64,000 nucleotides of DNA, taken from positions 1 to 64,000 of the forward strand of contig JABLXJ010000002.1 of assembly GCA_013178125.1 (NCBI GenBank), in the 5' to 3' direction. The translations under genes and the position numbers were made by a program. The notes below the pieces were generated by a model that saw only the letters and a list, made by a program, of their open reading frames with translations, was not told where the DNA came from and did no database searches. The stretch comes from Bacillota bacterium (GTDB lineage: Bacteria > Bacillota > SHA-98 > Ch115 > JABLXJ01). The first letter of the stretch is position 1, and each line of letters starts with the position of its first letter. Below are positions 1 to 8,661 of this stretch, piece after piece.

Positions 1-145
1 AACAACTAGGGAAGCCAACTCTGAATTGCTCATACACTAATGATACACTATGACGGCGGGAAAAGCCAGATCCAAATTTTGCAGCCAGTTGGAGCCAGAT
101 ATTGGTGGAACTTTGACGGAACCCTGGAGTAGGAGGGAGTTGGCA

Positions 146-174
146 TTGACAAGCAGGTGTCGCTTGTCTAAAAT
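146..174 (+). promoter_or_regulatory. sigma-A type promoter for the wecA gene
   Basis: A -35 box TTGACA (146-151) is followed after 17 bp by TAAAAT (169-174). The predicted start point near 181 leaves a leader of about 90 nt before wecA. The other bases of 1-274 hold no gene that I can support. Confidence 0.6.
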
Positions 175-274
175 GGTTTGTGGTGTCGCCGTGACGTCCC
201 GGGATTAAGCCTTGTCAGTTGTTTGACGCGAGCGATAGTTTGATGCGGATGCGCGGCAAGTGAGGTGCGGCATA

Positions 275-1351
275 GTGGAATGGCATGAACAATACCTGAT
301 TACGTTCATAGAGGCCTTCGCCATGTGTTATATATTGACGCCCATCGTGAGGAGCGTGGCTCTACGTTTGGGTTTTGTGGATAAGCCTGGTGGCAGGCAT
401 ATTCACAAGATACCGATACCGCTTCTCGGGGGCGTCGCCATCTATCTCGCTTTTATCCTGACATCCCTGCACCGGGTGACCATGGATAGCGACCTGCTCG
501 GGCTGCTTGTTGGGTCAACCGTGATCGTGGTGGTCGGCATCATCGATGATATTATGGAGCTCCCGGCGAAGCTCAAATTCCTAGGGCAGATAATCGCCGC
601 GGTCATTGTCGTGCTCTATGGCATCCGGATAGAATTTGTGACGAACCCCTTTGGGGGGATGATTTACCTCGGGGCCTGGAGCATCCCTGTTACTATTCTA
701 TGGATCGTCAGTATCACGAATGTCATAAACTTCGTAGATGGCCTCGATGGGCTCGCCGCGGGGGTATCATCCATTGCCGCCTTTTCCCTTTTTGTGGTGG
801 CGGCCGAGAAGGGGCAGGCGGCGATCGCGCTCCTGACCATCGCCCTGGCCGCGAGCGGCGTGGGGTTTCTCCGCTATAATTTCAACCCGGCGCGCATATT
901 CATGGGCGATACAGGGGCAATGTTCCTGGGGTTCAGCCTCGCCACGATATCCGTGATTGGTGCCCTGAAAGGCGCCACGACTATAGCACTCGCCATCCCG
1001 GTGCTCGCCCTGGGCCTGCCGATACTTGATACCGCCTTCGCCATAGTGCGCAGGGTCGAGAATGGCCAGCCTTTTTATGTCGCGGACAAGGGGCACATCC
1101 ATCACAGGTTGCTGGCGCTCGGGCTGACGCAGAGGCAGGCAGTCCTTTTGATATACTTTATCACATCGCTCCTTGGCGTGAGCGCCGTTATTGTTGCACA
1201 GCTGGGCATCCTTTTTGGGTATACGGCCGTTGTGTTGATAATAGCCCTGCTTGCATTCGGCGTGAAGCGGGCGGGCATCGTGGACACTGGCTCGCACAAG
1301 GGTATGCATAAGATCATGCAAAAGGGGGGGCCTCCTGCGGTGTCGATGTAA
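275..1351 (+). CDS. undecaprenyl-phosphate N-acetylglucosaminyl 1-phosphate transferase (WecA/TagO/MraY family)
   Basis: This polytopic membrane enzyme of the PNPT family moves a sugar 1-phosphate from a UDP-sugar to undecaprenyl phosphate, the first lipid-linked step of teichoic acid or other envelope glycopolymers. Visible family marks are the Asp-Asp loop GIIDDIMELP near residue 85, the NFVDGLDGLA loop near 155, and the HIHHRL signature near 275, set among about ten hydrophobic helices. I chose GTG 275 because GAGGTG at 262-267 is a good ribosome binding site; an in-frame GTG at 260 is the alternative. The next gene makes UDP-ManNAc, which supports a role in wall-linkage-unit synthesis. 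The exact sugar specificity is inferred. Confidence 0.88.
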   Translation: MEWHEQYLITFIEAFAMCYILTPIVRSVALRLGFVDKPGGRHIHKIPIPLLGGVAIYLAFILTSLHRVTMDSDLLGLLVGSTVIVVVGIIDDIMELPAKLKFLGQIIAAVIVVLYGIRIEFVTNPFGGMIYLGAWSIPVTILWIVSITNVINFVDGLDGLAAGVSSIAAFSLFVVAAEKGQAAIALLTIALAASGVGFLRYNFNPARIFMGDTGAMFLGFSLATISVIGALKGATTIALAIPVLALGLPILDTAFAIVRRVENGQPFYVADKGHIHHRLLALGLTQRQAVLLIYFITSLLGVSAVIVAQLGILFGYTAVVLIIALLAFGVKRAGIVDTGSHKGMHKIMQKGGPPAVSM

Positions 1352-1393
1352 ATCCGAGAGATTGCCAAATCAGGCTCTGAGGTCGTTTAAAGC

Positions 1394-1412
1394 TTAGGGT
1401 TTAGGGTTTAAG
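1394..1412 (+). repeat. short 7-bp tandem repeat in the wecA-wecB gap
   Basis: Three successive units of TTAGGGT-like sequence lie in the 115-bp gap between wecA and wecB. No terminator or clear promoter is visible in this gap. Confidence 0.45.
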
Positions 1413-1475
1413 GTCGCTTGCTGAAGGTCTGATGGAAGGGTATTGGGTTATTGAAAGTCATGGTGATTGCGGTTA

Positions 1476-2666
1476 ATGCAGAGAATCAAGATAGTGGCAA
1501 TATTCGGCACAAGGCCCGAGGCCATAAAGATGGCACCGCTGATCAAGGAACTGGAGCGGCACGATGATGTTTTAGAGACGATCGTTGCTGTGACTGCCCA
1601 ACATAGGGCCATGCTTGATCAAGTGCTTAATTTATTTAATATAGTGCCCAAATATGACCTGGGGATCATGCGGGAGGGACAATCCCTATCCGACGTAATA
1701 ACCCGGAGCGTTCTGGGGCTCGAGGGCCCGCTAACTCGCGAAAGGCCGGATATGACCCTCGTTCACGGGGATACGGCAACCACATTCGGCGGCGCCCTCA
1801 TTTCTTTTTATCATAGGATCCCGGTGGGCCATGTGGAGGCAGGCCTCAGGACTCGAGATAAGTATAATCCATTCCCGGAGGAGATGAACCGGCGGCTCAC
1901 GGGCGTCGTCGCCGACCTGCACTTCGCCCCGACCAGAAATCACAAGGCCAACCTCCTCGCAGAGAAGGTCGAGGAGGAACGCATCTTTGTTACGGGCAAC
2001 ACTGTAATTGATGCCCTGCTTGACGTGGCCAAGCGCGATGCGGAGCCGCCAGGCATGGAGCGCTCCATCTCCAGCCTCCTTGCCGCTGTTGGCGCCGGAG
2101 CCAGGCGCATCCTGCTGGTTACCGCCCATCGCCGCGAAAACCTCGGGGGGCCAATGGAGGATATCTGTCTTGCCCTCCGCGATATCCTGAGAAGTCATGG
2201 GGATGTCGAGATAGTGTTCCCCGTCCACAAGAATCCTGCGGTGCGCCGCACGGTGTTCGAGATTCTGGGGGGTGAGGAGCGAGCCAACCTCATCGAGCCG
2301 GTGGATTACTGGACCATGGTTTACTTAATGAAGCATAGCTATTTCATATTGACTGATTCCGGGGGGCTCCAGGAGGAGGCACCATCTCTGGGGAAGCCCG
2401 TGCTCGTGCTGAGGGAGGTTACGGAGCGGCCCGAAGGGGTGGAGGCCGGGACGCTCCGGGTTGTCGGGACCCAGAGGGAGCGTGTGGTTGCCGAGGCAAG
2501 GCGCCTCCTCGATGATCCTGCAAGCTACGCCAGGATGGCTGGTGCTGTAAACCCGTACGGGGATGGGAGGGCGTCCGCCCGGATAGTCCAGGCTATCCTC
2601 TATTATTTTGGTATTTCCAGGACGCGCCCGGAGCCGTGGGAGCCGGAGGCGGTGGTTCAGACTTGA
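1476..2666 (+). CDS. wecB: UDP-N-acetylglucosamine 2-epimerase (non-hydrolysing)
   Basis: The cytoplasmic enzyme interconverts UDP-GlcNAc and UDP-ManNAc. The N-terminus carries the family motif FGTRPEAIKM, and the C-terminal half carries TAHRREN, the LTDSGGLQEEAP nucleotide-binding segment and EVTERPEG, all typical. Length (396 aa) is normal. ATG 1476 is preferred over an in-frame TTG at 1467 because the family motif begins just after it. Together with the upstream transferase it makes activated precursors for envelope polysaccharides. Its 3' end overlaps the start of the following radical SAM gene, so the two are probably translationally coupled. Confidence 0.93.
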   Translation: MQRIKIVAIFGTRPEAIKMAPLIKELERHDDVLETIVAVTAQHRAMLDQVLNLFNIVPKYDLGIMREGQSLSDVITRSVLGLEGPLTRERPDMTLVHGDTATTFGGALISFYHRIPVGHVEAGLRTRDKYNPFPEEMNRRLTGVVADLHFAPTRNHKANLLAEKVEEERIFVTGNTVIDALLDVAKRDAEPPGMERSISSLLAAVGAGARRILLVTAHRRENLGGPMEDICLALRDILRSHGDVEIVFPVHKNPAVRRTVFEILGGEERANLIEPVDYWTMVYLMKHSYFILTDSGGLQEEAPSLGKPVLVLREVTERPEGVEAGTLRVVGTQRERVVAEARRLLDDPASYARMAGAVNPYGDGRASARIVQAILYYFGISRTRPEPWEPEAVVQT

Positions 2667-4027
2667 TAAGGCTTCTGGTCGCTGACGAAGAAGGCCGGAT
2701 TTCCGTGGATGAGGAATTAGCCTGCGCCGGCAGGACGGGGGACATTCTCGTCGAGGTCCAGCCGGCTGATGTAATCCCCATGCCGCCCGGCGCAACCTTG
2801 ATGTTCCTCCCGGGGCGCGAGGCGATCGGCGTCGATGTGCGGTCCGGGGAGTTTACCATGGCCGGGCATGGCCTCAATGCCGTGAGCGCCATACTCCCCC
2901 AGGGGTATACCAGGACCTTGCTCCCGGCCTACACCACCTGTGGGCCCTGGGCCGGGGGAAGGTATGCTAGAGGCAGGTATGCCAGAGGTGGGCGTGTCGC
3001 GCATGCCAGTGGAGGGCATACCGGGGGCGTCCGCCACCAGATCCTCCCGCTTTTCGGCTATACCATGGTGGGGATGGGCGATGACGGCCTTGTTGTTGCA
3101 GCGGTGCAGACGGACGAGGATTTCAAGTGGAGCCCCGATAACTATAATACCGGCGACCTTCCGGACCGGGTGGCCGCTGTACTCGAGGAACTTCCAGGGA
3201 ACAGGATCCTGAGGCAGCTCTCGAAATGCGCGCTCGAGTATGGGTGTTTTACAGCGCAGAATATCTTCTACCGCCGCTGGGAGGGCGGCATTCCCGTGGC
3301 GGAGGCATGCAACGCGCGGTGTCTCGGCTGCATCTCCATCCAACCCTCTGAATGCTGCCCCGCGCCCCAGGAACGTATAAGGTTTACACCATCGGTTGCT
3401 GAGATCGTGGAGGTCGCCCTGCCTCACCTCGAGGAGGCGGAGGATGCCATAATCAGCTTCGGCCAGGGATGCGAGGGCGAGCCGCTGACCAGGAGCGAAC
3501 TCCTGGTTGAGGCCGTTCGATCCCTGCGTCAGGCAACGGGGCGGGGAACGATTAATATAAACACAAACGCCGGCGACACGCGCGGCTTTAAGGCCCTGTG
3601 CGAGGCCGGGCTCGATTCGGCGCGGGTGAGCCTCATCAGCGCCAGGCCGGAGATGTATGATTCTTATCACAGGCCACATGGCTATTCGCTTGAGGATGTG
3701 ATCGCCTCCCTCAAGATCGCGAAGGGTTACGGGGTTTTTACATCGGTGAACCTTCTCGCGTTCCCCGGCGTCACGGACAGGGAGAAGGATATCGAAGCCC
3801 TTGCGGGGCTTATAGGGGCCACCGGCCTTGATATGATCCAGCTCAGGAACCTGAATATAGACCCGGACTTTTTCATTGAGGTCGTGCGCCGGTCTGGCGC
3901 TGGCGCGTCGGGTGAGGGCGAAGTCATTGGGGGCGAAGCCATCGGCATGGTGAATTTCATCGAAGCGCTCAAATCGTCATTTCCTTCGCTCGAGATTGGC
4001 AGCTACTCACGCCCGGTGAGGCCCTAG
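2663..4027 (+). CDS. radical SAM protein of unknown substrate
   Basis: A CxxxCxxC cluster motif (Cys216, Cys220, Cys223 in EACNARCLGC) marks an AdoMet radical enzyme; GQGCEGEP and NINTNAG further on fit the SAM-binding strands. The cluster sits unusually far from the N-terminus, behind about 200 residues without a recognised domain. Residues about 97-122 are a Gly/Arg/Tyr-rich insert encoded by a short internal tandem repeat (2955-2995). The TTG start at 2663 overlaps the wecB stop and has GGAGGCGG 10 bp upstream. No SPASM-type C-terminal cysteines are seen. Substrate unknown; the nearby TldD/TldE pair is compatible with peptide modification but proves nothing. Confidence 0.8.
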   Translation: MIRLLVADEEGRISVDEELACAGRTGDILVEVQPADVIPMPPGATLMFLPGREAIGVDVRSGEFTMAGHGLNAVSAILPQGYTRTLLPAYTTCGPWAGGRYARGRYARGGRVAHASGGHTGGVRHQILPLFGYTMVGMGDDGLVVAAVQTDEDFKWSPDNYNTGDLPDRVAAVLEELPGNRILRQLSKCALEYGCFTAQNIFYRRWEGGIPVAEACNARCLGCISIQPSECCPAPQERIRFTPSVAEIVEVALPHLEEAEDAIISFGQGCEGEPLTRSELLVEAVRSLRQATGRGTININTNAGDTRGFKALCEAGLDSARVSLISARPEMYDSYHRPHGYSLEDVIASLKIAKGYGVFTSVNLLAFPGVTDREKDIEALAGLIGATGLDMIQLRNLNIDPDFFIEVVRRSGAGASGEGEVIGGEAIGMVNFIEALKSSFPSLEIGSYSRPVRP

Positions 4028-4065
4028 TCAGTCAGGCCCAACCGGTCGGGCCTTGAAAAGGAGAG

Positions 4066-4500
4066 AGCCCGTAGTAACCTTTGCTCCGGCTACTGCAGAT
4101 CCCTGCATAGCCCACGGCAACCTTTCGGCTACCATAGACCATTACGGAACCTACAATAACCTTGACTCGACCTATCACGAGTCCCTAAGCAGCCCACGGC
4201 AATCTTTCGACTGCCGTGAACCACTGGGTTTGTCGAAACAAAACCATCATCGGAACCCGTGATGATCTTAGCTCGACCACCATGCATCCCTTTTGAGCCT
4301 GCGACAGTCTCAATTCACTTCAACTGCCGCAGACCCTTACAGGACGCCATGGCGATCTGCGCGCCGGCTGTCACAGACCCCTCGGAGCCTGTGACAACCT
4401 TTGCCCGACCGTTACAGACCCCATCAGGATAGAGCCTGTAACGGTCTTGGCTCAGCTACTACGGACCCTCACGGTCTATAGGATAACCTGCAGACCAGAA
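4066..4500. repeat. degenerate tandem array of about nine hairpin-forming ~42-bp units
   Basis: The 552-bp gap between the radical SAM gene and tldD is filled by about nine units of roughly 42 bp. Each has a core like CAGACCC, then AGCCTG, then CAACCTT and GCTCGACC. The flanking arms differ between units but stay self-complementary: CCGTTACAG with CTGTAACGG (near 4418-4453), TGTCACAG with CTGTGACA (near 4370-4396), and CACGGCA with TGCCGTG (near 4194-4220). One unit carries an extra insert with its own dyad near 4244-4266. The reading frame at 4053-4262 inside the array has no coding character. The array ends about 60 bp before the tldD ribosome binding site. Confidence 0.7.
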
Positions 4501-4579
4501 AATATAACATCGCACGGGAAGAATATTAATGGAAAATCATAGAACAATATTAGCATAATACCTAAGGAGGGCTTGAGCT

Positions 4580-5956
4580 TTGCGCAACCTTGTTGAGGAC
4601 GCCCTCAAGGCGACAGGCGCGGATTATGCAGAGATAAGAATAGAGGAGCGCCAGACTACGCGGATTGCGTTCCGGGGCCGGACGCTCGAGGAGATAGGAA
4701 CGTCCGTAACCCTCGGGGGCAGTGCGCGCGCGCTGGTGCGGGGCGGCTGGGGCTTCGTTTCCTTCGACGGCGTCGATGGGCTGAAAGAGCGGGTGGGGCT
4801 GGCGGTGAGCCAGGCAAGGCTGGCGACGGCCGGAGATGGCCACGTGTCACGGCTTTCGCCGGTCGAACCTGTGATTGATAGCGTAAAGGCGGGGCTTATA
4901 AAGGATCCTCGCTACATCCCGCTATCCGTCAAGAAGCGCCTCCTGGAGGAGTACAACGAGATCATTCTCGGCTCCGGGCCGAGGATCCAGACGTCGAGCA
5001 TTCTTTATGTAGAAACGTTCACGCGGAAGTATTTTGCCAACACCGAGGGGACCTATGTCGACCAGGAATCGAGCGACATAGGCATGAATATAACGGCAAT
5101 CGCCAGGGATGGCGACAACGTGCAGCAGTGTTTCCTACCCGCGGGCGGCACAACGGGGTTCCAGACCGTGGAGGGGCATCATGAAAAGGTTAAGGATATC
5201 GCCTCCAGAGCCGTTGAGATGCTGGATGCAGATCCTGTGAAGGCCGGCGAATACACGGTGGTTATCGACCCCGGTCTCACAGGGGTATTTATTCATGAAG
5301 CCTTTGGTCACCTCAGCGAGTCGGATTTCGTTTACGAAAACGAGAGGCTGCAGGAGATCATGACCATGGGCGCGCGCTTCGGCCCGGATATCCTGAACGT
5401 TGTCGATGGGGCGGCGGTCGAGGGCCATCGCGGGTCATACAGGTATGACGATGAGGGGGTCCCGAGCAGGATGACTCATCTTATACGGAACGGGATCCTC
5501 GTTGGCAGGCTTCACTCTCGCGAGACCGCGGCTAAAATGGGGGAGCTCCCGACCGGCAACGCGCGGGCTATAAACTACCGCCACAGGCCGATAGTGCGAA
5601 TGACGAATACCTTCATAGAGAACGGGACGACGAGCTTTGAGGATATGATCTCGGATATCGAGGAGGGTGTCTATGCCATAGAAGCCTACGGGGGCGAGAC
5701 CGCGATGGAGATGTTCACCTTCTCGGCAGGCGAGGCCTTCATGATAAGGAATGGCAAGATAGCCGAGCGGGTGAGGGATGTGGTCCTGACCGGCAACCTC
5801 TTCGATACGTTGAAGAATATCGAATGCATCGGCAATGACTTCGAATGGCACGACGGAGGCGCCGGCGGGTGCGGCAAGGGTGGGCAGTTCCCGTTGCCTG
5901 TAGGTGATGGCGGACCGCACGTGAGGATACGCAAGGTTGTTATAGGGGGAAGATGA
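4580..5956 (+). CDS. tldD: TldD-like metallopeptidase subunit
   Basis: The catalytic subunit of the TldD/TldE heterodimeric zinc protease. The signature HEAFGH (HExxxH, His239 to His244) is intact and followed by LSESD. Length (458 aa) is normal. TTG 4580 is chosen because AAGGAGGG at 4564-4571 lies at ideal spacing. The gene overlaps tldE by 4 bp (ATGA), the usual arrangement for an obligate pair. In characterised bacteria TldD/TldE cleaves unfolded peptides, including leader peptides of modified peptides (microcin B17) and the CcdA antitoxin. The cytoplasmic location follows from the lack of a signal peptide. Confidence 0.92.
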   Translation: MRNLVEDALKATGADYAEIRIEERQTTRIAFRGRTLEEIGTSVTLGGSARALVRGGWGFVSFDGVDGLKERVGLAVSQARLATAGDGHVSRLSPVEPVIDSVKAGLIKDPRYIPLSVKKRLLEEYNEIILGSGPRIQTSSILYVETFTRKYFANTEGTYVDQESSDIGMNITAIARDGDNVQQCFLPAGGTTGFQTVEGHHEKVKDIASRAVEMLDADPVKAGEYTVVIDPGLTGVFIHEAFGHLSESDFVYENERLQEIMTMGARFGPDILNVVDGAAVEGHRGSYRYDDEGVPSRMTHLIRNGILVGRLHSRETAAKMGELPTGNARAINYRHRPIVRMTNTFIENGTTSFEDMISDIEEGVYAIEAYGGETAMEMFTFSAGEAFMIRNGKIAERVRDVVLTGNLFDTLKNIECIGNDFEWHDGGAGGCGKGGQFPLPVGDGGPHVRIRKVVIGGR

Positions 5957-7290
5957 CTTTGGAGAGGCTATTGAATCTCGCATCGAAAGAGGCCGACGCG
6001 GCTGAGGTATTCTTCATAAAGAGCACGGAGACCCCCGTTTCCTTTGAAGCGAACCGGCTCAAATTCATCGAAACGAGGATGGTCGAGGGGGCAGCGCTCC
6101 GGATCATAAGAAACGGGCGCATTGGCTTCTCGACCTCCAGCAAGCTTGATGAGCCCGATGTCCTGGTCCGGAACGCCGTCGCAGCGAGCGAGTTCGGGGC
6201 CGAGGCGGCCTTCGGATTCCCCGCGACGTCCCATGCGACGCTTCCCACCCCGAGGGTTTATGATGCCGGGATCGTAGACCTCGACCCCGGCTATATGATC
6301 AAACTTGGCTCAGAGATGACCGCCCGGGTGCTGGATGCGGAGCCTCGCGCCAAATGCGATGTCACGTTTACCAGGGACGTAGAGGAGATTTCCGTGGGGC
6401 ACGCGGGAGATGGACCCCTCGTGTCGTACCAGCGGACCTTGTTTGAGGGTGGCATGGAGGTGACCGTGGTTTCTGAGGAGGATATCCTGATGATCTCAGA
6501 TTACAGCGCGTCGAGCGCGATGAATATCGATTTCAGGCAGCTAACCGACGGGATCATCCAGCGGTTAATATGGGCGAGGAGGATAGCCCCCATTGCCACC
6601 GGCCGGTACCCTGTAGTTTTTACTTCGAGGGCCATGGTTGACCTCCTCCTGGCGTTGAAGGTCGCCCTGAATGGCAGGATGGTGTTGCAGGGGGCCTCGC
6701 CCCTTGCCGATAAATTAGGTACCAGGGTGATGGATGAACGTATCTCCCTTTACGACGACGGGACGGTCAACCACGCCCCGAGAAGCGCCCCCTTTGATGA
6801 CGAGGGCGTGCCGTGCCGGCGGACGCCGCTCATAGAGGGCGGCGTGGTCCGCAACTTCTATTATGACCTCCAGACTGCCGGGCGCTCGGGGAGGGAGAGC
6901 ACTGGTAACGGCTGGCGCGTTTTGCGCACGGGGGAGCGGTCCTTTGAGGGCCAGCCCACGACGGTGCAGACTAACATTGTGGTGCCGCCGGGAGATATGA
7001 GCCTCGAGAGGATGATAGAAGGCATGGGTGAAGGCCTTGTTGTTGAACAGCTCATGGGGGCGGGCCAGGGGAATATCTTGAGCGGCGCCTTTTCCATGAA
7101 TGTTCACCTGGGCTACAAGGTGGAGGGCGGCAAGATAGTGGGCCGGGTCAAGAATGCTATGGTGGCAGGGAATGCCTTTGAGGCGTTCAATGATGTGGTG
7201 GGGCTCGGCGATAAGGCTGAGTGGGTTATGGGCCCTTATTCGGTGCCGGCTTTCTTCTTCAGGTCGATGTCGGTATCGACGAAGAGCTAG
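5953..7290 (+). CDS. tldE: TldE/PmbA-like protease subunit
   Basis: The non-catalytic partner of TldD, sharing the PmbA/TldA fold but lacking an HExxxH motif, as expected for the E subunit. Typical segments include the N-terminal half with AAALRII-like strands and a C-terminal GAGQGNILSGAFSMN stretch. It starts at ATG 5953, overlapping the tldD stop. Length (445 aa) is typical. The region to ctsR (7291-7541) contains no further gene, only the regulatory elements listed separately. Confidence 0.9.
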   Translation: MTLERLLNLASKEADAAEVFFIKSTETPVSFEANRLKFIETRMVEGAALRIIRNGRIGFSTSSKLDEPDVLVRNAVAASEFGAEAAFGFPATSHATLPTPRVYDAGIVDLDPGYMIKLGSEMTARVLDAEPRAKCDVTFTRDVEEISVGHAGDGPLVSYQRTLFEGGMEVTVVSEEDILMISDYSASSAMNIDFRQLTDGIIQRLIWARRIAPIATGRYPVVFTSRAMVDLLLALKVALNGRMVLQGASPLADKLGTRVMDERISLYDDGTVNHAPRSAPFDDEGVPCRRTPLIEGGVVRNFYYDLQTAGRSGRESTGNGWRVLRTGERSFEGQPTTVQTNIVVPPGDMSLERMIEGMGEGLVVEQLMGAGQGNILSGAFSMNVHLGYKVEGGKIVGRVKNAMVAGNAFEAFNDVVGLGDKAEWVMGPYSVPAFFFRSMSVSTKS

Positions 7291-7398
7291 CGCGCCTCGC
7301 AGGCCTTAATGCTGACATCAGGCAAGATATGACGCAAAATTCGTAGATTTCCAGAGATAATTTATCATACCTACCCATTCCATCCAGACATTCCATAA

Positions 7399-7433
7399 TG
7401 TGACCAAATATCGCGTGTGCATATTTGGTCACA
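7399..7433. promoter_or_regulatory. perfect 13-bp inverted repeat upstream of ctsR
   Basis: Arms TGTGACCAAATAT (7399-7411) and its exact complement (7421-7433) are separated by 9 bp. Each arm contains GGTCACA, one base off the CtsR heptad GGTCAAA, but in inverted rather than direct orientation. A TATAAT-like -10 (within 7440-7448) begins just downstream. It could be a second regulator's operator or an RNA hairpin. Confidence 0.6.
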
Positions 7434-7456
7434 AAGTATATTATAATAAAGTTGAA

Positions 7457-7473
7457 GGTCAAAGAAGGTCAAA
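7457..7473 (+). promoter_or_regulatory. CtsR operator (tandem heptad)
   Basis: Two GGTCAAA heptads (7457-7463 and 7467-7473) are separated by GAA, an exact match to the known CtsR box. It lies just downstream of the -10-like sequence and about 70 bp before ctsR, so it should make the ctsR-mcsA-mcsB-clpC operon autoregulated and heat inducible. Confidence 0.9.
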
Positions 7474-7541
7474 AATCTAGTAATTAAATCACCGACCTGG
7501 CGAAGGAGCCCAGGAAATACAGAAAACATTAGACTTAGAAA

Positions 7542-8018
7542 ATGGGAAGTGATATGGTGGGCAGCCTTGCCGATTACATCGAACGTTATCTAAAGAGCCT
7601 GGTCGATGAGGCGGCCCAGGGTATTATTGAAATCCAGCGCCGGGAGCTGGCTGAAAAGTTCAATTGCGTCCCTTCGCAGATAAATTATGTTTTGAGTACC
7701 CGTTTCACAGTGGAGCACGGCTATATCGTTGAGACCAGACGGGGAGGCGGTGGGTATATCCGGATCGTCAGGGTCCGAAGGGAGCCCAGGAGCGAGCTCG
7801 CGAAATCACTAGAGGAAGCGATTGGCCGTGCGATAAGCCCGAGGGATGCCGAGAACCTGCTCCAGCGCCTGGAGGATATCGGTGCTATTGATGAGGCGCA
7901 GAGGTTGCTCGTAAAGGCCGTCCTTTACCAGGAAACCTTCGGCGTCGATCCTGTAATCGAGGATGCCCTTAGGGCGCGGATACTCAAGGCCATCCTGGTG
8001 GTTCTCCTGCGTGGTTAA
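7542..8018 (+). CDS. ctsR: transcriptional repressor of class III stress genes CtsR
   Basis: CtsR represses clp genes at normal temperature and is inactivated by heat and by McsB. The N-terminal winged helix-turn-helix (residues about 5-75, ending in the glycine-rich wing ETRRGGGGYIRI) is the thermosensing part; the C-terminal half is the dimerisation/McsB-contact domain. Length (158 aa) is normal. An in-frame ATG at 7554 is an equally possible start. First gene of the mcsA-mcsB-clpC operon, directly behind its own operator. Confidence 0.95.
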   Translation: MGSDMVGSLADYIERYLKSLVDEAAQGIIEIQRRELAEKFNCVPSQINYVLSTRFTVEHGYIVETRRGGGGYIRIVRVRREPRSELAKSLEEAIGRAISPRDAENLLQRLEDIGAIDEAQRLLVKAVLYQETFGVDPVIEDALRARILKAILVVLLRG

Positions 8019-8063
8019 TGAGTTAACAAGACAATTCCCATAATATTTATGGAGGTGGGGCAT

Positions 8064-8594
8064 ATGCTTTGTGACGAGTGCAAAAAGCGCCCGGCCAATG
8101 TTCACCTGACAAAGATCATCAATGGGCACAAGACTGAAATGCACCTCTGTGAGGAGTGTGCCAGGGCAAAGGGAGAGCTTGATTTCTTCAATGCCCCGGA
8201 ATTCTCGTTCCATAACCTTCTCGCAGGGCTTATTCACCCCGAACCGGCGGGCATCGGAATGCCTGTGCCTTCTTCGCCATACAGGGCGCCGCGTAAATGT
8301 GAAACGTGCGGCCTCGATTATACGGATTTTACGCAGTCAGGGTTCCTGGGATGCAGCAACTGTTATGCGGATTTTCGCCAACAGCTCGAGCCCCTGCTTC
8401 GGAGGATCCACGGCAGCACGAGGCATGTTGGAAAGGTGCCCGGCCGGACAGGCGGGGTTCTCAAGATACGGAAGGATATTGAATCGTTGCGGGCCGAGCT
8501 GCAGAAGCACATCGCAAGTGAGGAGTACGAGAAGGCCGCGGAGATAAGAGATAGGATTCGCGCTCTGGAAGGCAAGCTCAATGAGTCGGCATAA
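8064..8594 (+). CDS. mcsA: protein-arginine kinase activator McsA
   Basis: A small zinc-binding protein that activates the arginine kinase McsB. The N-terminus has paired CxxC motifs (CDECKK and CEECAR), a second pair follows (CETC and CSNC), and the C-terminus carries a UVR motif (residues about 135-170) of the type that contacts ClpC. ATG 8064 is chosen over an in-frame ATG 15 bp upstream because GGAGGTG (8051-8057) lies at correct spacing only for 8064. It sits between ctsR and mcsB, with the mcsB reading frame possibly overlapping its 3' end. Confidence 0.94.
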   Translation: MLCDECKKRPANVHLTKIINGHKTEMHLCEECARAKGELDFFNAPEFSFHNLLAGLIHPEPAGIGMPVPSSPYRAPRKCETCGLDYTDFTQSGFLGCSNCYADFRQQLEPLLRRIHGSTRHVGKVPGRTGGVLKIRKDIESLRAELQKHIASEEYEKAAEIRDRIRALEGKLNESA

Positions 8595-8661
8595 GGCGGC
8601 TGGTGACGGTCAGGCAGGGGACCAGCCAATAACGGCCGAGGACAATGGGGTGGTGAAGAGC

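Noticed and set aside
2717-3679. Long minus-strand frame opposite the radical SAM gene
   Set aside because: Codon-bias shadow of GC-rich DNA; the plus-strand protein has clear catalytic motifs.
4053-4262. Small + strand frame between the radical SAM gene and tldD
   Set aside because: It lies inside the hairpin repeat array, lacks a ribosome binding site and has no coding character.
4066-4500. CRISPR-like array
   Set aside because: Units are degenerate along their whole length and there are no unique spacers of constant size and no cas genes.
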